DNA of 64,000 bases, from assembly GCA_963848175.1 (NCBI GenBank), contig CAWKCO010000003.1:782371-846370 (forward strand), in the 5' to 3' direction. This document shows positions 43,025 to 52,066 of the stretch, one piece after another. The translations under genes were made by a program, and so were the position numbers. Numbering within the stretch: the stretch's first letter is position 1; each line of letters opens with the position of its first letter. Under the pieces are notes generated by a model. That model worked only from the letters and a program-made list of their open reading frames with translations, made no database searches and was not told the origin of the DNA. The DNA comes from JAMZMI01 sp963848175. GTDB lineage: Bacteria > Bacteroidota > Bacteroidia > Cytophagales > Cyclobacteriaceae.

Positions 43025-45196
43025 TTATATCAATGATTTTAGGAGTGATCGGATCTCTGTATGATCCATCACTCTATAATTTGCTGCAGAGGAATTTGTT
43101 CCGACTTTCACTGTATAAGCATCTTTTGGCATTACTTTGAAGGTGTCTTCGTCCGTCCAATCGTCACCACAAGCCATTACAAAGTCAGATGGGTGATTGG
43201 ATACCCAGATTTTTGCGGCTCTTCCTTTGTCCACTTCTGAATTTTTGATTTCCACCACCTTATTACCTTCCAATACTTTTAGGTTTTTGTCGACGGTAGC
43301 ATATTTCAATCTACTAGTAAGCTCTCGCGTTCGCTCTTCTCCAAGCCCCGTTTCTACTTTCCTATAGTGCCAAACCAAAGAATAGTCTTTCTTTTCAACA
43401 AAGCTTCCAGGAGTTCTATTCACGTAACCTTCCAGTATGGTCATTATTTGTGGCTTCCAGTCATCTGTTAGGTGGATGAGCGTTTTCCAGTCTTTGTTCT
43501 TCTTTTTGATCCATACACCATGTTCAGCGACGATTTCTAAATCAAAACCACTCAGCCAATTTTCTAAGGTGTCACGACCTCTACCGCTGATGACAACCAC
43601 TCGGTTTTTCTTATCAGCGGTTAGTTTTGTTAGAATATCAACAAGCTCCTTATTTGGTTTGCACTCCAGCGGGTCTGAATGGAATCCTACAAGCGTGCCA
43701 TCATAATCCAGGAAGATTAATCGGGTTTGAGCTTGGTTATAAGCTTCCTTCATTTTGGACTGGTGTTCTGCATCCAATAGCTTCGTTTCCAGTGCCTTTT
43801 GTTCTGTTTTTACTGTAGCCAATCTATCCATAAATAAACTTACCCAATGATGAATGTTATAACGTTTGAGAGACTTTTGCATGCTCTCCATATTTGCTTT
43901 TTGCTTTGATTCTGGCATTTCTAGAGCTTTCTTAATTGCACGTACCATCTGTTCCATGTTATTAGGATTGATCAGAATAGCGTCGGAGAGCTCTTTGCTC
44001 GCCCCTGCCATTTCGCTCAGAATCAGTACGCCTTTTTTGTCTAGCTTGCTGGCGATAAACTCTTTGCAGACTAAATTCATTCCGTCACGCATAGGAGTGA
44101 CCAGCGCTACATCGGCCATTCTGTAAAAAGCTGAAAGTGCTGTTAACGGGAATGATCGATAGAAATAGTGGATAGGTGTCCAGTTCATTCTGCCATAGTT
44201 TCCATTAATTCTACCTACAAGCAAGTCGATTTCTTCTTTCAACTCTTTGTATTTACCAACCTGATCTCTGGATGGTACTACGATCATAAGGAGCGAAACC
44301 TTTTCTCGAAATGCAGGGTGTCTTTCTAAAAATAATTCAAACGCTTTTAGTCTTTGTGGTATTCCTTTAGAATAATCCAGACGGTCTATCGAAAGCATCA
44401 ATCGGTGGTTGCCAATACCCGTTCTATATCGAACTTCACGAGTCAGCGTCTCAGGGTGTGAGGCAGATTTTTCGTATTTGTCATAATCAATACCCATAGG
44501 GAGGGCATCCACGAGTACTTTTCGGTTGCCAACATTTATCTGGCTGTTTGAGTTACCAAGCCCCGCCAGTCTATTGACTGAAGACAGAAAGTGGCGCATG
44601 TCATCATAGGTATGAAAACCTAAGAAATCCGCACCCAGCATTCCTTTTAGGATTTCTCTACGCCATGGAAGCAGTCTGAAAGATTCGTAACTAGGAAATG
44701 GAATGTGTAGGAAAAATCCAATACTAGCATTAGGTGCATATTCTCTAATCAATTCGGGTAGCAAAAGTAACTGGTAGTCATGCACCCAAACGGTATCTTC
44801 TGGCTCTAGTACTTCGGCTATTTCCTTAGCGAATTTGCGGTTTACCTTTTGATAAGCCTTCCACAGGTCTTCATTATAAACTACGTATTGGTTGAAATAA
44901 TGAAAGTTGGGCCAAAGGGTTTCATTGCTAAAACCCTCATAATATTCTTCTATCTCTGATGCGGTAAGAAACACTGGCCGCATGTTCTCTTTAGCGAGGT
45001 TGGTGGTAATCTCTTTTCTATGATCGGCGTTTGGCACGTTCATGCCTGGCCACCCGATCCAAATATTATCTCCCTCTTTATATATTGATCCAAGTCCCGT
45101 TGCTAGACCGCCTTCGCTTGGTTGATAATTGAATTTCCCTTTTTCCTGAGTTATCCTTACCGGCAATCTGTTTGAAACAATTATTGTCTTTGGCAT
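43025..45196 (-). CDS. otsAB: Bifunctional trehalose-6-phosphate synthase / trehalose-6-phosphatase
   Basis: The 723-aa product makes trehalose from UDP-glucose and glucose-6-phosphate and then dephosphorylates it. Residues 1 to ~475 are a GT20 synthase with S-N-R-L-P-V near the start, G-G-L-A-T-G-L, W-V-H-D-Y-Q-L-L-L-L-P and S-I-D-R-L-D-Y-S-K-G-I-P. Residues ~490-723 are a HAD phosphatase with F-L-D-Y-D-G-T-L and G-D-D-W-T-D-E-D. The two halves are fused as in many Bacteroidota. It is convergent with the GH15 gene. Confidence 0.96.
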   Translation of the reverse strand: MPKTIIVSNRLPVRITQEKGKFNYQPSEGGLATGLGSIYKEGDNIWIGWPGMNVPNADHRKEITTNLAKENMRPVFLTASEIEEYYEGFSNETLWPNFHYFNQYVVYNEDLWKAYQKVNRKFAKEIAEVLEPEDTVWVHDYQLLLLPELIREYAPNASIGFFLHIPFPSYESFRLLPWRREILKGMLGADFLGFHTYDDMRHFLSSVNRLAGLGNSNSQINVGNRKVLVDALPMGIDYDKYEKSASHPETLTREVRYRTGIGNHRLMLSIDRLDYSKGIPQRLKAFELFLERHPAFREKVSLLMIVVPSRDQVGKYKELKEEIDLLVGRINGNYGRMNWTPIHYFYRSFPLTALSAFYRMADVALVTPMRDGMNLVCKEFIASKLDKKGVLILSEMAGASKELSDAILINPNNMEQMVRAIKKALEMPESKQKANMESMQKSLKRYNIHHWVSLFMDRLATVKTEQKALETKLLDAEHQSKMKEAYNQAQTRLIFLDYDGTLVGFHSDPLECKPNKELVDILTKLTADKKNRVVVISGRGRDTLENWLSGFDLEIVAEHGVWIKKKNKDWKTLIHLTDDWKPQIMTILEGYVNRTPGSFVEKKDYSLVWHYRKVETGLGEERTRELTSRLKYATVDKNLKVLEGNKVVEIKNSEVDKGRAAKIWVSNHPSDFVMACGDDWTDEDTFKVMPKDAYTVKVGTNSSAANYRVMDHTEIRSLLKSLI

Positions 45197-45269
45197 GGTT
45201 TGGTTATGTTATTATTTACTCTTCGGTGGGGTTTTCCGAAATTTCAACACTATATGAGACGTTATTTTT

Positions 45270-46067
45270 TTACCCGAAGTTACGCAAACGTATCTGCGTG
45301 AGCTTTCTTTTTGTATCTAGCGGAAAATCTCCTTTCATCATCCAGTCATAGAACCCAGGCTCTGCTTTCAGCACTTCAGACACTGGCTTTCCTTTGTGTT
45401 TTCCAAAGTTGAAAACCTCTATTCCATCAGCGTTGAAAGTCATTCGACCCGCCAAATCCACCATTTTTCCATTGGTGAGTGAATGGATGATGGCCATATC
45501 ATTTTGAATAGTGCCGATAGGCGTGCCTCCCATTTCTGTGATTTCTTGTCCTTCATATCTTTCAATTTGCGAAAGGAGCACTTCATACGTGGCTTTAGTA
45601 TCTGCCAATGCACTGTGCGCATCTACTAGGTCTTTGTCGCAATAGAACTTGTATGCTGCTGTTAAGTTTCTCTTTTCCATCATGTGGAAAATCTTTTGAG
45701 CGTCAATAAGCTTCTTGTTTGCAGTTTCAAAGTCCACATCGGCTCGAAGAAATTCCTCTACGAGCATGGGAACATCAAATTTAAGAATATTGAAGCCAGC
45801 CAAATCACAACCTTCTAACCATGTAGCCAGCGATCTGGCCACTTGCTTAAAAGTAGGCTCATCTTTTACGTCTTCATCGTAAATGCCGTGTATCAAGCTT
45901 GTTTCTATTGGGATAGGAATGGTAGGGTTGATCCTGCGGTGTTTTTCTTCTACAGAACCATCTGGCAGGACTTTTAGCAAAGCCATCTCTACTATTCTAT
46001 CATTGGCAATATTGATACCTGTGGTCTCCAGATCGAATACCACCAATGGATTTTTTAGTTTTAGCAT
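45270..46067 (-). CDS. DnaQ-family 3'-5' exonuclease
   Basis: The 265-aa product has the DEDDh exonuclease motifs F-D-L-E-T-T-G (residues ~11-17), A-G-F-N-I-L-K-F-D and A-H-S-A-L-A-D-T-K-A-T. A C-terminal domain of ~80 residues (F-N-F-G-K-H-K-G-K-P-V and Y-D-W-M-M-K-G-D-F) is a DUF3820-like or related putative nuclease-associated module. It could be a proofreading or repair exonuclease. Its start is 2 bp downstream of the Mur-like gene stop. Confidence 0.88.
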   Translation of the reverse strand: MLKLKNPLVVFDLETTGINIANDRIVEMALLKVLPDGSVEEKHRRINPTIPIPIETSLIHGIYDEDVKDEPTFKQVARSLATWLEGCDLAGFNILKFDVPMLVEEFLRADVDFETANKKLIDAQKIFHMMEKRNLTAAYKFYCDKDLVDAHSALADTKATYEVLLSQIERYEGQEITEMGGTPIGTIQNDMAIIHSLTNGKMVDLAGRMTFNADGIEVFNFGKHKGKPVSEVLKAEPGFYDWMMKGDFPLDTKRKLTQIRLRNFG

Positions 46068-46069
46068 GC

Positions 46070-46666
46070 TTAGTTTGCTTTTATACTTGAGTAAAACTGT
46101 TCTTCTGAAATGCCCAGACGTTTGAGAAGGGCTTTGGCAGCACCTGCGTGAAATAAGAAACTCTCATTGTCGGTAACAACCTCAAAAGATTCTTTATCAC
46201 TTTTTACCAGAAATCCAGAGTGCGTCTTTTGACCATTGATCGCTCCGTATTCTATGGATTTCACACCTTCTCGTTCATTTTTACCTATCATGGTCGATAC
46301 ATCGTCAGATTCATTGTAGATCAAAGAACCTGCTTTTGGAAGCGCGTCTGCCAATTTTTCAATTTCGTTGATATATTGATCAAAGTTAGAATACCCCTCT
46401 GGAATCTTTTCAGAGATCTTATAGATGAGTGCAATGTGAGGATAAAATTGGTGAAATAATGCTTTCCCATCTTCGAGGGCATTGCCACCTTTGAGGATAA
46501 CAATCGCTCCATCGTTGATGGTGGATTCATCTTCGCTGATAAAGCTGTATTTCTTGTTACTTAGATCAAGGGTTGATCGAACGATTTTAGTGATTTTATC
46601 TAAACCGTGATTTCCGGCAATTACAATTCGTTGTTTGTTTCTGAGTTTCTCTATCTCTAATGGCAT
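46070..46666 (-). CDS. Mur-ligase-like (Mpl-related) short protein lacking the P-loop
   Basis: The 198-aa product aligns by eye with the peptidoglycan-recycling ligase Mpl in its central ATP-binding domain. G-N-H-G replaces the G-S-H-G-K-T loop, and H-I-A-L-I, Y-x-N-F-D-x-Y and L-I-Y-N-E-S-D-D resemble the central-domain region. The lysine/threonine of the P-loop and the C-terminal ligase domain are absent. It is likely not an active ligase. It is co-directional with the exonuclease gene (3-bp gap). The assignment rests on weak similarity. Confidence 0.6.
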   Translation of the reverse strand: MPLEIEKLRNKQRIVIAGNHGLDKITKIVRSTLDLSNKKYSFISEDESTINDGAIVILKGGNALEDGKALFHQFYPHIALIYKISEKIPEGYSNFDQYINEIEKLADALPKAGSLIYNESDDVSTMIGKNEREGVKSIEYGAINGQKTHSGFLVKSDKESFEVVTDNESFLFHAGAAKALLKRLGISEEQFYSSIKAN

Positions 46667-46776
46667 AGGATTATATAGGTATTTTTCAAAAATAAGTCAA
46701 ATTAGACGGTAGGCAAATTTAATTGGAGGTTATGATGTTCTTTTTAGAAATGGTGGGGATTTGATCTGATAATTAA

Positions 46777-46785
46777 TGTGGATAA
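46777..46785 (-). promoter_or_regulatory. Consensus DnaA box upstream of dnaB
   Basis: TGTGGATAA on the plus strand is TTATCCACA on the minus strand, the canonical DnaA box. It is a single copy ~98 bp before the dnaB ATG. It could couple dnaB expression to DnaA, or may be chance. Confidence 0.4.
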
Positions 46786-46882
46786 GCATGTTGATATGTT
46801 CTTAGTAAATTTAGATTTTGTTATTCCCCGAACAAAAAGGATAGATGCTTAGGTTTGTAAATCAAAGCAAAAAGTAAATCGT

Positions 46883-48421
46883 ATGGAGGGAGGAAAAACG
46901 GCAAGTTCAAGACCAACAGATAGAACAAGAAGACCAGGAGGATCGGATTATTCAGGTCAGCTAGGGAAATTGCCACCTCAAGCCATAGAGATAGAAGAAG
47001 CGATACTTGGAGCACTCATGCTGGAGCGAGATGCGCTTACCAGCGTAATTGAAATCCTTCGTCCTCAGAGTTTTTACAAAGACGCCAACAGGCTGATATT
47101 TGAAGCTATAGTTCAGCTCTTTAACAATAGTGATCCAGTCGATATCAAGACGGTCGTGCATCAGCTTCGTAAAAACGGGCAGCTGGAAGTTGTGGGAGGT
47201 GCTTATTACGTTTCTGAACTTACGACCAAAGTAAACTCTTCTGCCAACATCGAGTATCACGCAAGGATCGTAGCGGAGCAATCTATCAAGCGTGAATTGA
47301 TTCGCATCTCGGCAGAGATACAGACAGATGCTTATGAGGATACCATAGACGTTTTCAAACTTTTGGATAAGGCCGAGCAGTCGCTTTTTGATGTGTCGGA
47401 ATCACACATTCGAAAGAATTATGACAAGATGAGCTCGTTGCTCCATCAGGCCATAGAGGAAATTGCTGCGAAAAAAGATAAAAAGGACGGTCTTACAGGG
47501 ATTCCAACCGGCTTCTCCGCTTTGGATCGTGTGACGTCCGGCTGGCAGCCATCTGATTTGGTGATTATTGCGGCACGTCCAGGTATGGGTAAGACGGCAT
47601 TTGTGGTTTCGGCCATGCGAAATGCTGCCGTGGAGTTTGGCAAGCCAGTGGCATTGTTTTCTTTGGAGATGTCTTCTATTCAGCTGGTCAATCGTTTGAT
47701 TTGTGCGGAAGCTGAGCTGGAAAGTGAAAAAATTAAAAAAGGTGATTTGGCGGATTACGAATGGGAGCAGCTCATCCATAAGACCGCCAAGATGTCTGAT
47801 GCCCCGATCTTCATTGATGATACTCCTGGCCTAAGTATTCTTGAATTGCGAGCAAAAAGTCGCCGTTTAGTAGCTCAGCATGGTGTTTCGTTGATCATCA
47901 TTGACTACTTGCAGTTGATGACGGGAGATACTTCCAAATCTGGTGGAGGAAACAGGGAGCAGGAAATTGCGTCGATCTCACGAGCGCTGAAGGGAATAGC
48001 CAAAGAACTGAACGTGCCAGTGATTGCACTTTCGCAGCTGAGTAGAGCGGTAGAGACCAGAGGAGGAGACAAACGACCACAGCTTTCGGATTTGAGGGAA
48101 TCGGGTTCCATAGAGCAGGATGCGGATATGGTTATGTTCCTTTACCGTCCGGAATACTACGGGATCACACAGGATGAAAATGGCATGCCGCTCAATGGCG
48201 TAGGAGAGGTGATCATAGCCAAGCATAGAAATGGTCAGCTGAAAAATGTGCAACTCAAGTTCATCGGTAAGTTCACCAAGTTTGAAGATTTGGATACTAC
48301 CATGATGGACAACAATGGCTATGGTGGAAATTCCTTTCCATCTCCAAGCAAATCCAATTCTGATTTTACGATTACCCTACCTAGCAAGGCCAATAAGAAG
48401 GATGATGATATGCCTTTTTAG
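46883..48421 (+). CDS. dnaB: Replicative DNA helicase DnaB
   Basis: The 512-aa product has the DnaB N-terminal domain (P-P-Q-A-I-E-I-E-E-A-I-L-G-A-L) and a RecA-like C-terminal ATPase with Walker A A-R-P-G-M-G-K-T-A, S-L-E-M-S, Walker B L-I-I-I-D-Y-L-Q-L-M and L-S-Q-L-S-R. The Arg-rich N-terminal extension (T-D-R-T-R-R-P-G-G) of ~30 residues is longer than in E. coli. It unwinds DNA at the replication fork. The toxin-antitoxin pair begins 48 bp after its stop. Confidence 0.96.
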   Translation: MEGGKTASSRPTDRTRRPGGSDYSGQLGKLPPQAIEIEEAILGALMLERDALTSVIEILRPQSFYKDANRLIFEAIVQLFNNSDPVDIKTVVHQLRKNGQLEVVGGAYYVSELTTKVNSSANIEYHARIVAEQSIKRELIRISAEIQTDAYEDTIDVFKLLDKAEQSLFDVSESHIRKNYDKMSSLLHQAIEEIAAKKDKKDGLTGIPTGFSALDRVTSGWQPSDLVIIAARPGMGKTAFVVSAMRNAAVEFGKPVALFSLEMSSIQLVNRLICAEAELESEKIKKGDLADYEWEQLIHKTAKMSDAPIFIDDTPGLSILELRAKSRRLVAQHGVSLIIIDYLQLMTGDTSKSGGGNREQEIASISRALKGIAKELNVPVIALSQLSRAVETRGGDKRPQLSDLRESGSIEQDADMVMFLYRPEYYGITQDENGMPLNGVGEVIIAKHRNGQLKNVQLKFIGKFTKFEDLDTTMMDNNGYGGNSFPSPSKSNSDFTITLPSKANKKDDDMPF

Positions 48422-48469
48422 GTAGAATTCTCTCTTGATGTTCAACGAGGAATTATTTAACTTCACAGT

Positions 48470-48700
48470 ATGGCGACTAAGGATAAACTTAGAAATATTA
48501 TCCTCAACAAAGTGAAAAATCTTTCGGAAGATAAACTCTCGAATCTTGATTCATTTCTGAATGATTTGGAATCCCAATTTGGCACGGAGGAATCAGCCCT
48601 ATCCTTTAATGGGATATTTAGAGACATTGATATAGATGAACTTACCACTGGTTTGCACGAAAAGCGAATGGAGGGTGATGAAAGAATCCCCGAATTTTGA
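48470..48700 (+). CDS. vapB: Antitoxin of a VapBC-type pair
   Basis: The 76-aa acidic product (A-T-K-D-K-L-R-N-I-I-L ... R-I-P-E-F) has no DNA-binding motif I can name but has the size and position of an antitoxin. Its stop codon (TGA 48698-48700) overlaps the TTG start of the PIN-domain gene, which is the typical translationally coupled antitoxin-toxin arrangement. With its toxin gene interrupted, the antitoxin may now be unneeded. Confidence 0.72.
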   Translation: MATKDKLRNIILNKVKNLSEDKLSNLDSFLNDLESQFGTEESALSFNGIFRDIDIDELTTGLHEKRMEGDERIPEF

Positions 48701-49024
48701 AGAAATCTCTATTAGATACGGATATTCTTTCTTATTACCTCAAGGGTAATAGACAGGTGGCAATAAACGTAGAACGCTATCTCAGGCAGTATCCTAAAAT
48801 CACTATTTCAGAGATCAATTACTATGAAGTACTTGCTGGTTTAGCATTCAAACAAGCCGCTAAGCAGATTGAGGAAATTGAGCGTTTTGCTGCAACTTGT
48901 GAAATTCTTAAACTTTCTAAAGCATCACTTAGAACCTCAGCTGAACTATATGGGGAATTGCGAAGAAATGGAGTGACAATAGGGACGGCTGATATTTTGA
49001 TTTCGGGAATTGCAGTGGCCAATG
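48697..49024 (+). pseudogene. vapC: 5' fragment of a VapC-type PIN toxin, interrupted by an IS
   Basis: The fragment starts with TTG at 48697 and has PIN-domain acids D (L-L-D-T-D-I-L), E (I-S-E-I-N-Y-Y-E-V-L) and D (G-T-A-D-I-L-I-S). At residue ~110 (A-V-A-N) the coding continues into the insertion element and ends artificially at 49077. The true continuation E-L-T-L-V-T-N-N-V is found after the element at 50306. The hybrid protein lacks the conserved C-terminal strand. Confidence 0.85.
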
Positions 49025-49052
49025 TGCTCTTTCCGCTTAAAAACTGGACTAG

Positions 49053-49874
49053 TTACGCAGCGATTTTAAAGTTATAAAATTCATTTGGTGTTTTCATGTT
49101 TAGGGCAGAATGCGGAGCATATCCATTGTATTCATCCACCCATTTTTGTATCTGATTTAAGACAAGTTCTGCGCTATCTAAACAATTTTCAAAGACATAA
49201 TCACGCTTAAAAGTGGCATTTAAAGCTTCACACATTCCATTAGATTGTGGTGAATATGTTGGAGTATTACAATCTTCAATGTTCCATGATTTTAGTCTTT
49301 TTCTAAGTTGCTTTTCAATGAATTCTGGGCCGTTATCATGTAAGAATTGCAGCTGACCTATATTTGGTAAAGCCTCACCAAATCTAATATTAATGCCATC
49401 TTGAAGCATTAATTCGATATCTGCTGCTTGCATGTGTTTACCTGCTCTCCACGCAATAATTGATCTATCACAACAGTCCATCAAGAAGGCTAACCTTAGT
49501 TTTTCACCATTCCAGCATTTAACAGACGTAATATCGCTTGACCATCTAGTGTTCGACTGATCTACTGCAATTCTTCCTGTATGTGGCCTAGAACTCCCTC
49601 TTCTGCGATGACGAGTAATCAACAGCCCTTCTTCTTTCATAAATCGGTGTATCATGTATTTTGATGCGTTGATTCCATAATCCCTTTTCATAATAGCCTT
49701 TACTCTTGGTATGCCATAAGTAGACTTCATAGCTGTAATCTCCAGAATGCAGGATTTCACCTTTTCACAAAGTACTTTACGTATGGTTTTTTTCCTTTGG
49801 GGATAAACCTTTGGTTTATAGTAAATGCTTGACTTTGCTACTCCCAAAATCTTAATGAGTTTATTCATACTCAC
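49053..49874 (-). CDS. IS3-family transposase OrfB (DDE integrase)
   Basis: The 273-aa product contains the integrase core: W-S-S-D-I-T-S-V (first D), H-D-N-G-P-E-F (second D) and S-Q-S-N-G-M-C-E-A (E). An HTH-21-like segment is at the N-terminus (Y-G-I-P-R-V-K-A-I). It differs from the OrfB in trkH (20-30% similarity by eye), so the two elements are different IS3 groups. The frame is open upstream of the ATG to an A8G run at 49931-49939, where slippage could fuse it to OrfA. Confidence 0.92.
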   Translation of the reverse strand: MSMNKLIKILGVAKSSIYYKPKVYPQRKKTIRKVLCEKVKSCILEITAMKSTYGIPRVKAIMKRDYGINASKYMIHRFMKEEGLLITRHRRRGSSRPHTGRIAVDQSNTRWSSDITSVKCWNGEKLRLAFLMDCCDRSIIAWRAGKHMQAADIELMLQDGINIRFGEALPNIGQLQFLHDNGPEFIEKQLRKRLKSWNIEDCNTPTYSPQSNGMCEALNATFKRDYVFENCLDSAELVLNQIQKWVDEYNGYAPHSALNMKTPNEFYNFKIAA

Positions 49875-49896
49875 CTTGAATTCACTGGATAACGAT

Positions 49897-50247
49897 TCAA
49901 TTTCTTGTTTCGTTGTTGATCCATTTCCAACTTTTTTTTAGAATTTTGATGTCAAGGGTTGATTCGCCAAGTGCCTTTTTAAGTTCCTCATTCTCCTTTC
50001 TAAGCATTTCCAATTCAGTGTTGGAATGTAAATCGCCTTGGTTCTTAATACTCATAATAGCTCCAGTTTTTGCGTCAGATCTCCATTTGTACAACTGGCT
50101 GGTGATTAATCCATACCGGCGACAATATTCAGGACATGTTAATCCTGATGATTCCCAATCTTCTACAAGATAAGCCTTTTGCTGTGAGGTGAGCAGTTTG
50201 CGACCGCTGGCAGATACTCTAGCATTCTTTATTAATTCTTCGATCAT
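49897..50247 (-). CDS. IS3-family transposase OrfA
   Basis: The 116-aa product has an HTH (C-P-E-Y-C-R-R-Y-G-L-I-T-S-Q-L-Y-K-W-R) and a coiled-coil-like segment (E-L-E-M-L-R-K-E-N-E-E-L-K-K-A). It is the DNA-binding partner of the OrfB that follows on the minus strand. Confidence 0.9.
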   Translation of the reverse strand: MIEELIKNARVSASGRKLLTSQQKAYLVEDWESSGLTCPEYCRRYGLITSQLYKWRSDAKTGAIMSIKNQGDLHSNTELEMLRKENEELKKALGESTLDIKILKKSWKWINNETRN

Positions 50248-50301
50248 TTTGTTTCCATTTTAGCTTGGAAACTGGTCTAACTTTTTAAGCGGTTAGGAAC
50301 A

Positions 50302-50382
50302 AATGAACTTACTCTTGTTACAAATAATGTTAAACATTATCAAGGCATGTCCAATCTAAGAACGGCAAATTGGAATGAATAA
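50302..50382 (+). pseudogene. vapC: 3' fragment of the VapC-type PIN toxin
   Basis: After the duplicated AATG the frame reads E-L-T-L-V-T-N-N-V-K-H-Y-Q-G and ends at TAA 50380-50382. L-V-T-x-N-x-x-H-[FY] is the conserved C-terminal PIN motif. It joins in frame to the fragment ending at 49024. The 177 bp that follow, before the NYN gene, hold no supported gene. Confidence 0.88.
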
Positions 50383-50559
50383 AGTGTATTAGAAGCTCTA
50401 TTTGCTAAATCTGCAGCAAAGGATGATATGCCTTTATTAGTTAGATCCGCAGTTGTAGAAAATATAAAAAAAGCACATACCATTACGATCACATGCCATG
50501 AAAATGACTATTCTTCTGTCATTGACTGATAAGGCACAACATTAGACTATCTTCAAAAA

Positions 50560-51306
50560 ATGAATAACAACCTGAACCTAGCCGTACTTATAGACGGTGA
50601 CAATATTCCTTCCGCCCATGTAAAGGAGATGATGGAAGAGATTGCCAAGTATGGCAACCCGACCATCAAGAGAATCTATGGCGATTGGACTAAACCCAAT
50701 CTGACCAAGTGGAAAAACCTATTGCTGGAAAATGCCATCACGCCCATCCAACAATATGGGTATACCACAGGAAAGAATGCTACTGATTCCGCCATGATCA
50801 TAGATGCCATGGACATCCTATACAGTGGCAAAGTGAGTGGATTTTGTCTTGTGTCTAGTGATAGTGATTTTACGCGATTGGCCACACGCTTGAGAGAGGC
50901 GGGCATGCAAGTGATTGGGATTGGAGAAAAGAAAACACCTAATCCGTTTATTGTGGCTTGTGATAAATTTATTTACGTAGAAATTCTAAAAAGTCAACCC
51001 GAAAAGAAGAGTACTGATATCGAGAGCAAAGACACGAGCAAAGCACATGTAGATACCATCACTCGAAAAGAGATTAACTTTATTTCCACTACGATTTCAG
51101 ATCTTTCTGATGAGGATGGCTGGGCTTTCTTAGGAGATGTGGGGCATCTGTTACAGAAGAAGCAACCCAATTTTGATTCCAGAAATTATGGATTTGAAAA
51201 GCTTACGCAACTAATTAAATCAATTGCGGAGTTTGAAGTAGAGCCAAGGGAAAGTGCAAAGGGGAATAACAAGTTGATTTTTGTGCGTAAGAAAGGGAAA
51301 TATTAA
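50560..51306 (+). CDS. NYN-domain (LabA/DUF88-like) protein with OST-HTH/LOTUS C-terminus
   Basis: The 248-aa product has NYN/PIN-like nuclease features: V-L-I-D-G-D-N-I, A-M-I-I-D-A-M-D and V-S-S-D-S-D-F with conserved acids. The C-terminal ~75 residues (I-S-D-L-S-D-E-D-G-W-A-F-L-G-D-V-G) match OST-HTH/LOTUS, an RNA-binding helix-turn-helix. RNA cleavage or handling is inferred from these domains. It is a monocistronic-looking gene. Confidence 0.88.
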   Translation: MNNNLNLAVLIDGDNIPSAHVKEMMEEIAKYGNPTIKRIYGDWTKPNLTKWKNLLLENAITPIQQYGYTTGKNATDSAMIIDAMDILYSGKVSGFCLVSSDSDFTRLATRLREAGMQVIGIGEKKTPNPFIVACDKFIYVEILKSQPEKKSTDIESKDTSKAHVDTITRKEINFISTTISDLSDEDGWAFLGDVGHLLQKKQPNFDSRNYGFEKLTQLIKSIAEFEVEPRESAKGNNKLIFVRKKGKY

Positions 51307-51367
51307 TCCTTGTCATCTAGAAGTAAATCTAATGTTTCTTGGAATTTAGCCTAATACCGATCAAAAC

Positions 51368-52066
51368 TCACCTCACAGTTACGTGAATACACTTTGTTTG
51401 GCTCTCTAGGAGCACATAACATTTGCCTTCATCTTGCATTTTGATCAACTCCCGCAACAAGAGATTTCTAAGACGGTAAGAATAGACTGGTTTGCTATTG
51501 CCTCTTTCGAAAAAGCGGGTTTGCGCAATGTCGAAAGTGAGGCCGTAGTAATGTGACGAATTGTTGGGGGTAGCGTTCATATTGTTTTTGCGTAGCGATT
51601 TTTGATCTTCGAGCGTTCGTAGGATGGAGGTAACTGAAAAACGGTAGGCTGTCATTTCTAATTCTTCGAGTCGCTCGCAAAAGGCTTTGCCAAGGAGGTC
51701 TAAAAATTCTGCTGCTGGAGGTTTGAGGTAGGGGAGTGAGTTTATTAAAAGTGGGATTTCATAATATTTGTTGTCCTCAATTTCCACCAATTCGTAACCT
51801 TTGAGAAGCTCTCTATTACTTGCATTATTAGCCTTTTTTGAAGCCAGGGGTGTTTTTAAGCCCTTTGCGCGAGCCACTTCTACGTGATACGTGTTGTTGT
51901 ATCTGCGCAGTGCTTTGTTTTCTTCTTTTGTCAGGACAGGCACTGGCACCATGTCTTCCGTTTTGCCTTTTGCTGATGGAACAAAGGCCATAATAATTGA
52001 AAATATGATAGCGGCTAAGATTCCTATTAATATTAGAATTTTGCGAATGCTATAACGTCTCTTCAT
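51368..52066 (-). CDS. DUF5715 / VanY-like D,D-peptidase-type protein
   Basis: The 232-aa product begins with an N-terminal membrane anchor (I-L-I-L-I-G-I-L-A-A-I-I-F). The C-terminal part has S-S-H-Y-Y-G-L-T-F-D-I-A (the S-x-H-x-x-G-x-x-x-D zinc motif of MEROPS M15-type peptidases) and H-V-T-V near the end for the last zinc ligand. It probably acts on peptidoglycan or a related substrate in the periplasm. The substrate is unknown. Confidence 0.78.
   Translation of the reverse strand: MKRRYSIRKILILIGILAAIIFSIIMAFVPSAKGKTEDMVPVPVLTKEENKALRRYNNTYHVEVARAKGLKTPLASKKANNASNRELLKGYELVEIEDNKYYEIPLLINSLPYLKPPAAEFLDLLGKAFCERLEELEMTAYRFSVTSILRTLEDQKSLRKNNMNATPNNSSHYYGLTFDIAQTRFFERGNSKPVYSYRLRNLLLRELIKMQDEGKCYVLLESQTKCIHVTVR

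Larger units (their letters stand above)
49025..50301 (-). mobile_element. IS3-family insertion sequence within vapC, with 4-bp target duplication AATG
   Basis: The element is 1277 bp. Terminal inverted repeats match: left TGCTCTTTCCGCTTAAAAA and right (reverse complement) TGTTCCTAACCGCTTAAAAA. AATG occurs directly before it (49021-49024) and directly after it (50302-50305). Both transposase frames are on the minus strand and look intact. Removing the element and one AATG restores the vapC frame exactly. Confidence 0.93.
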
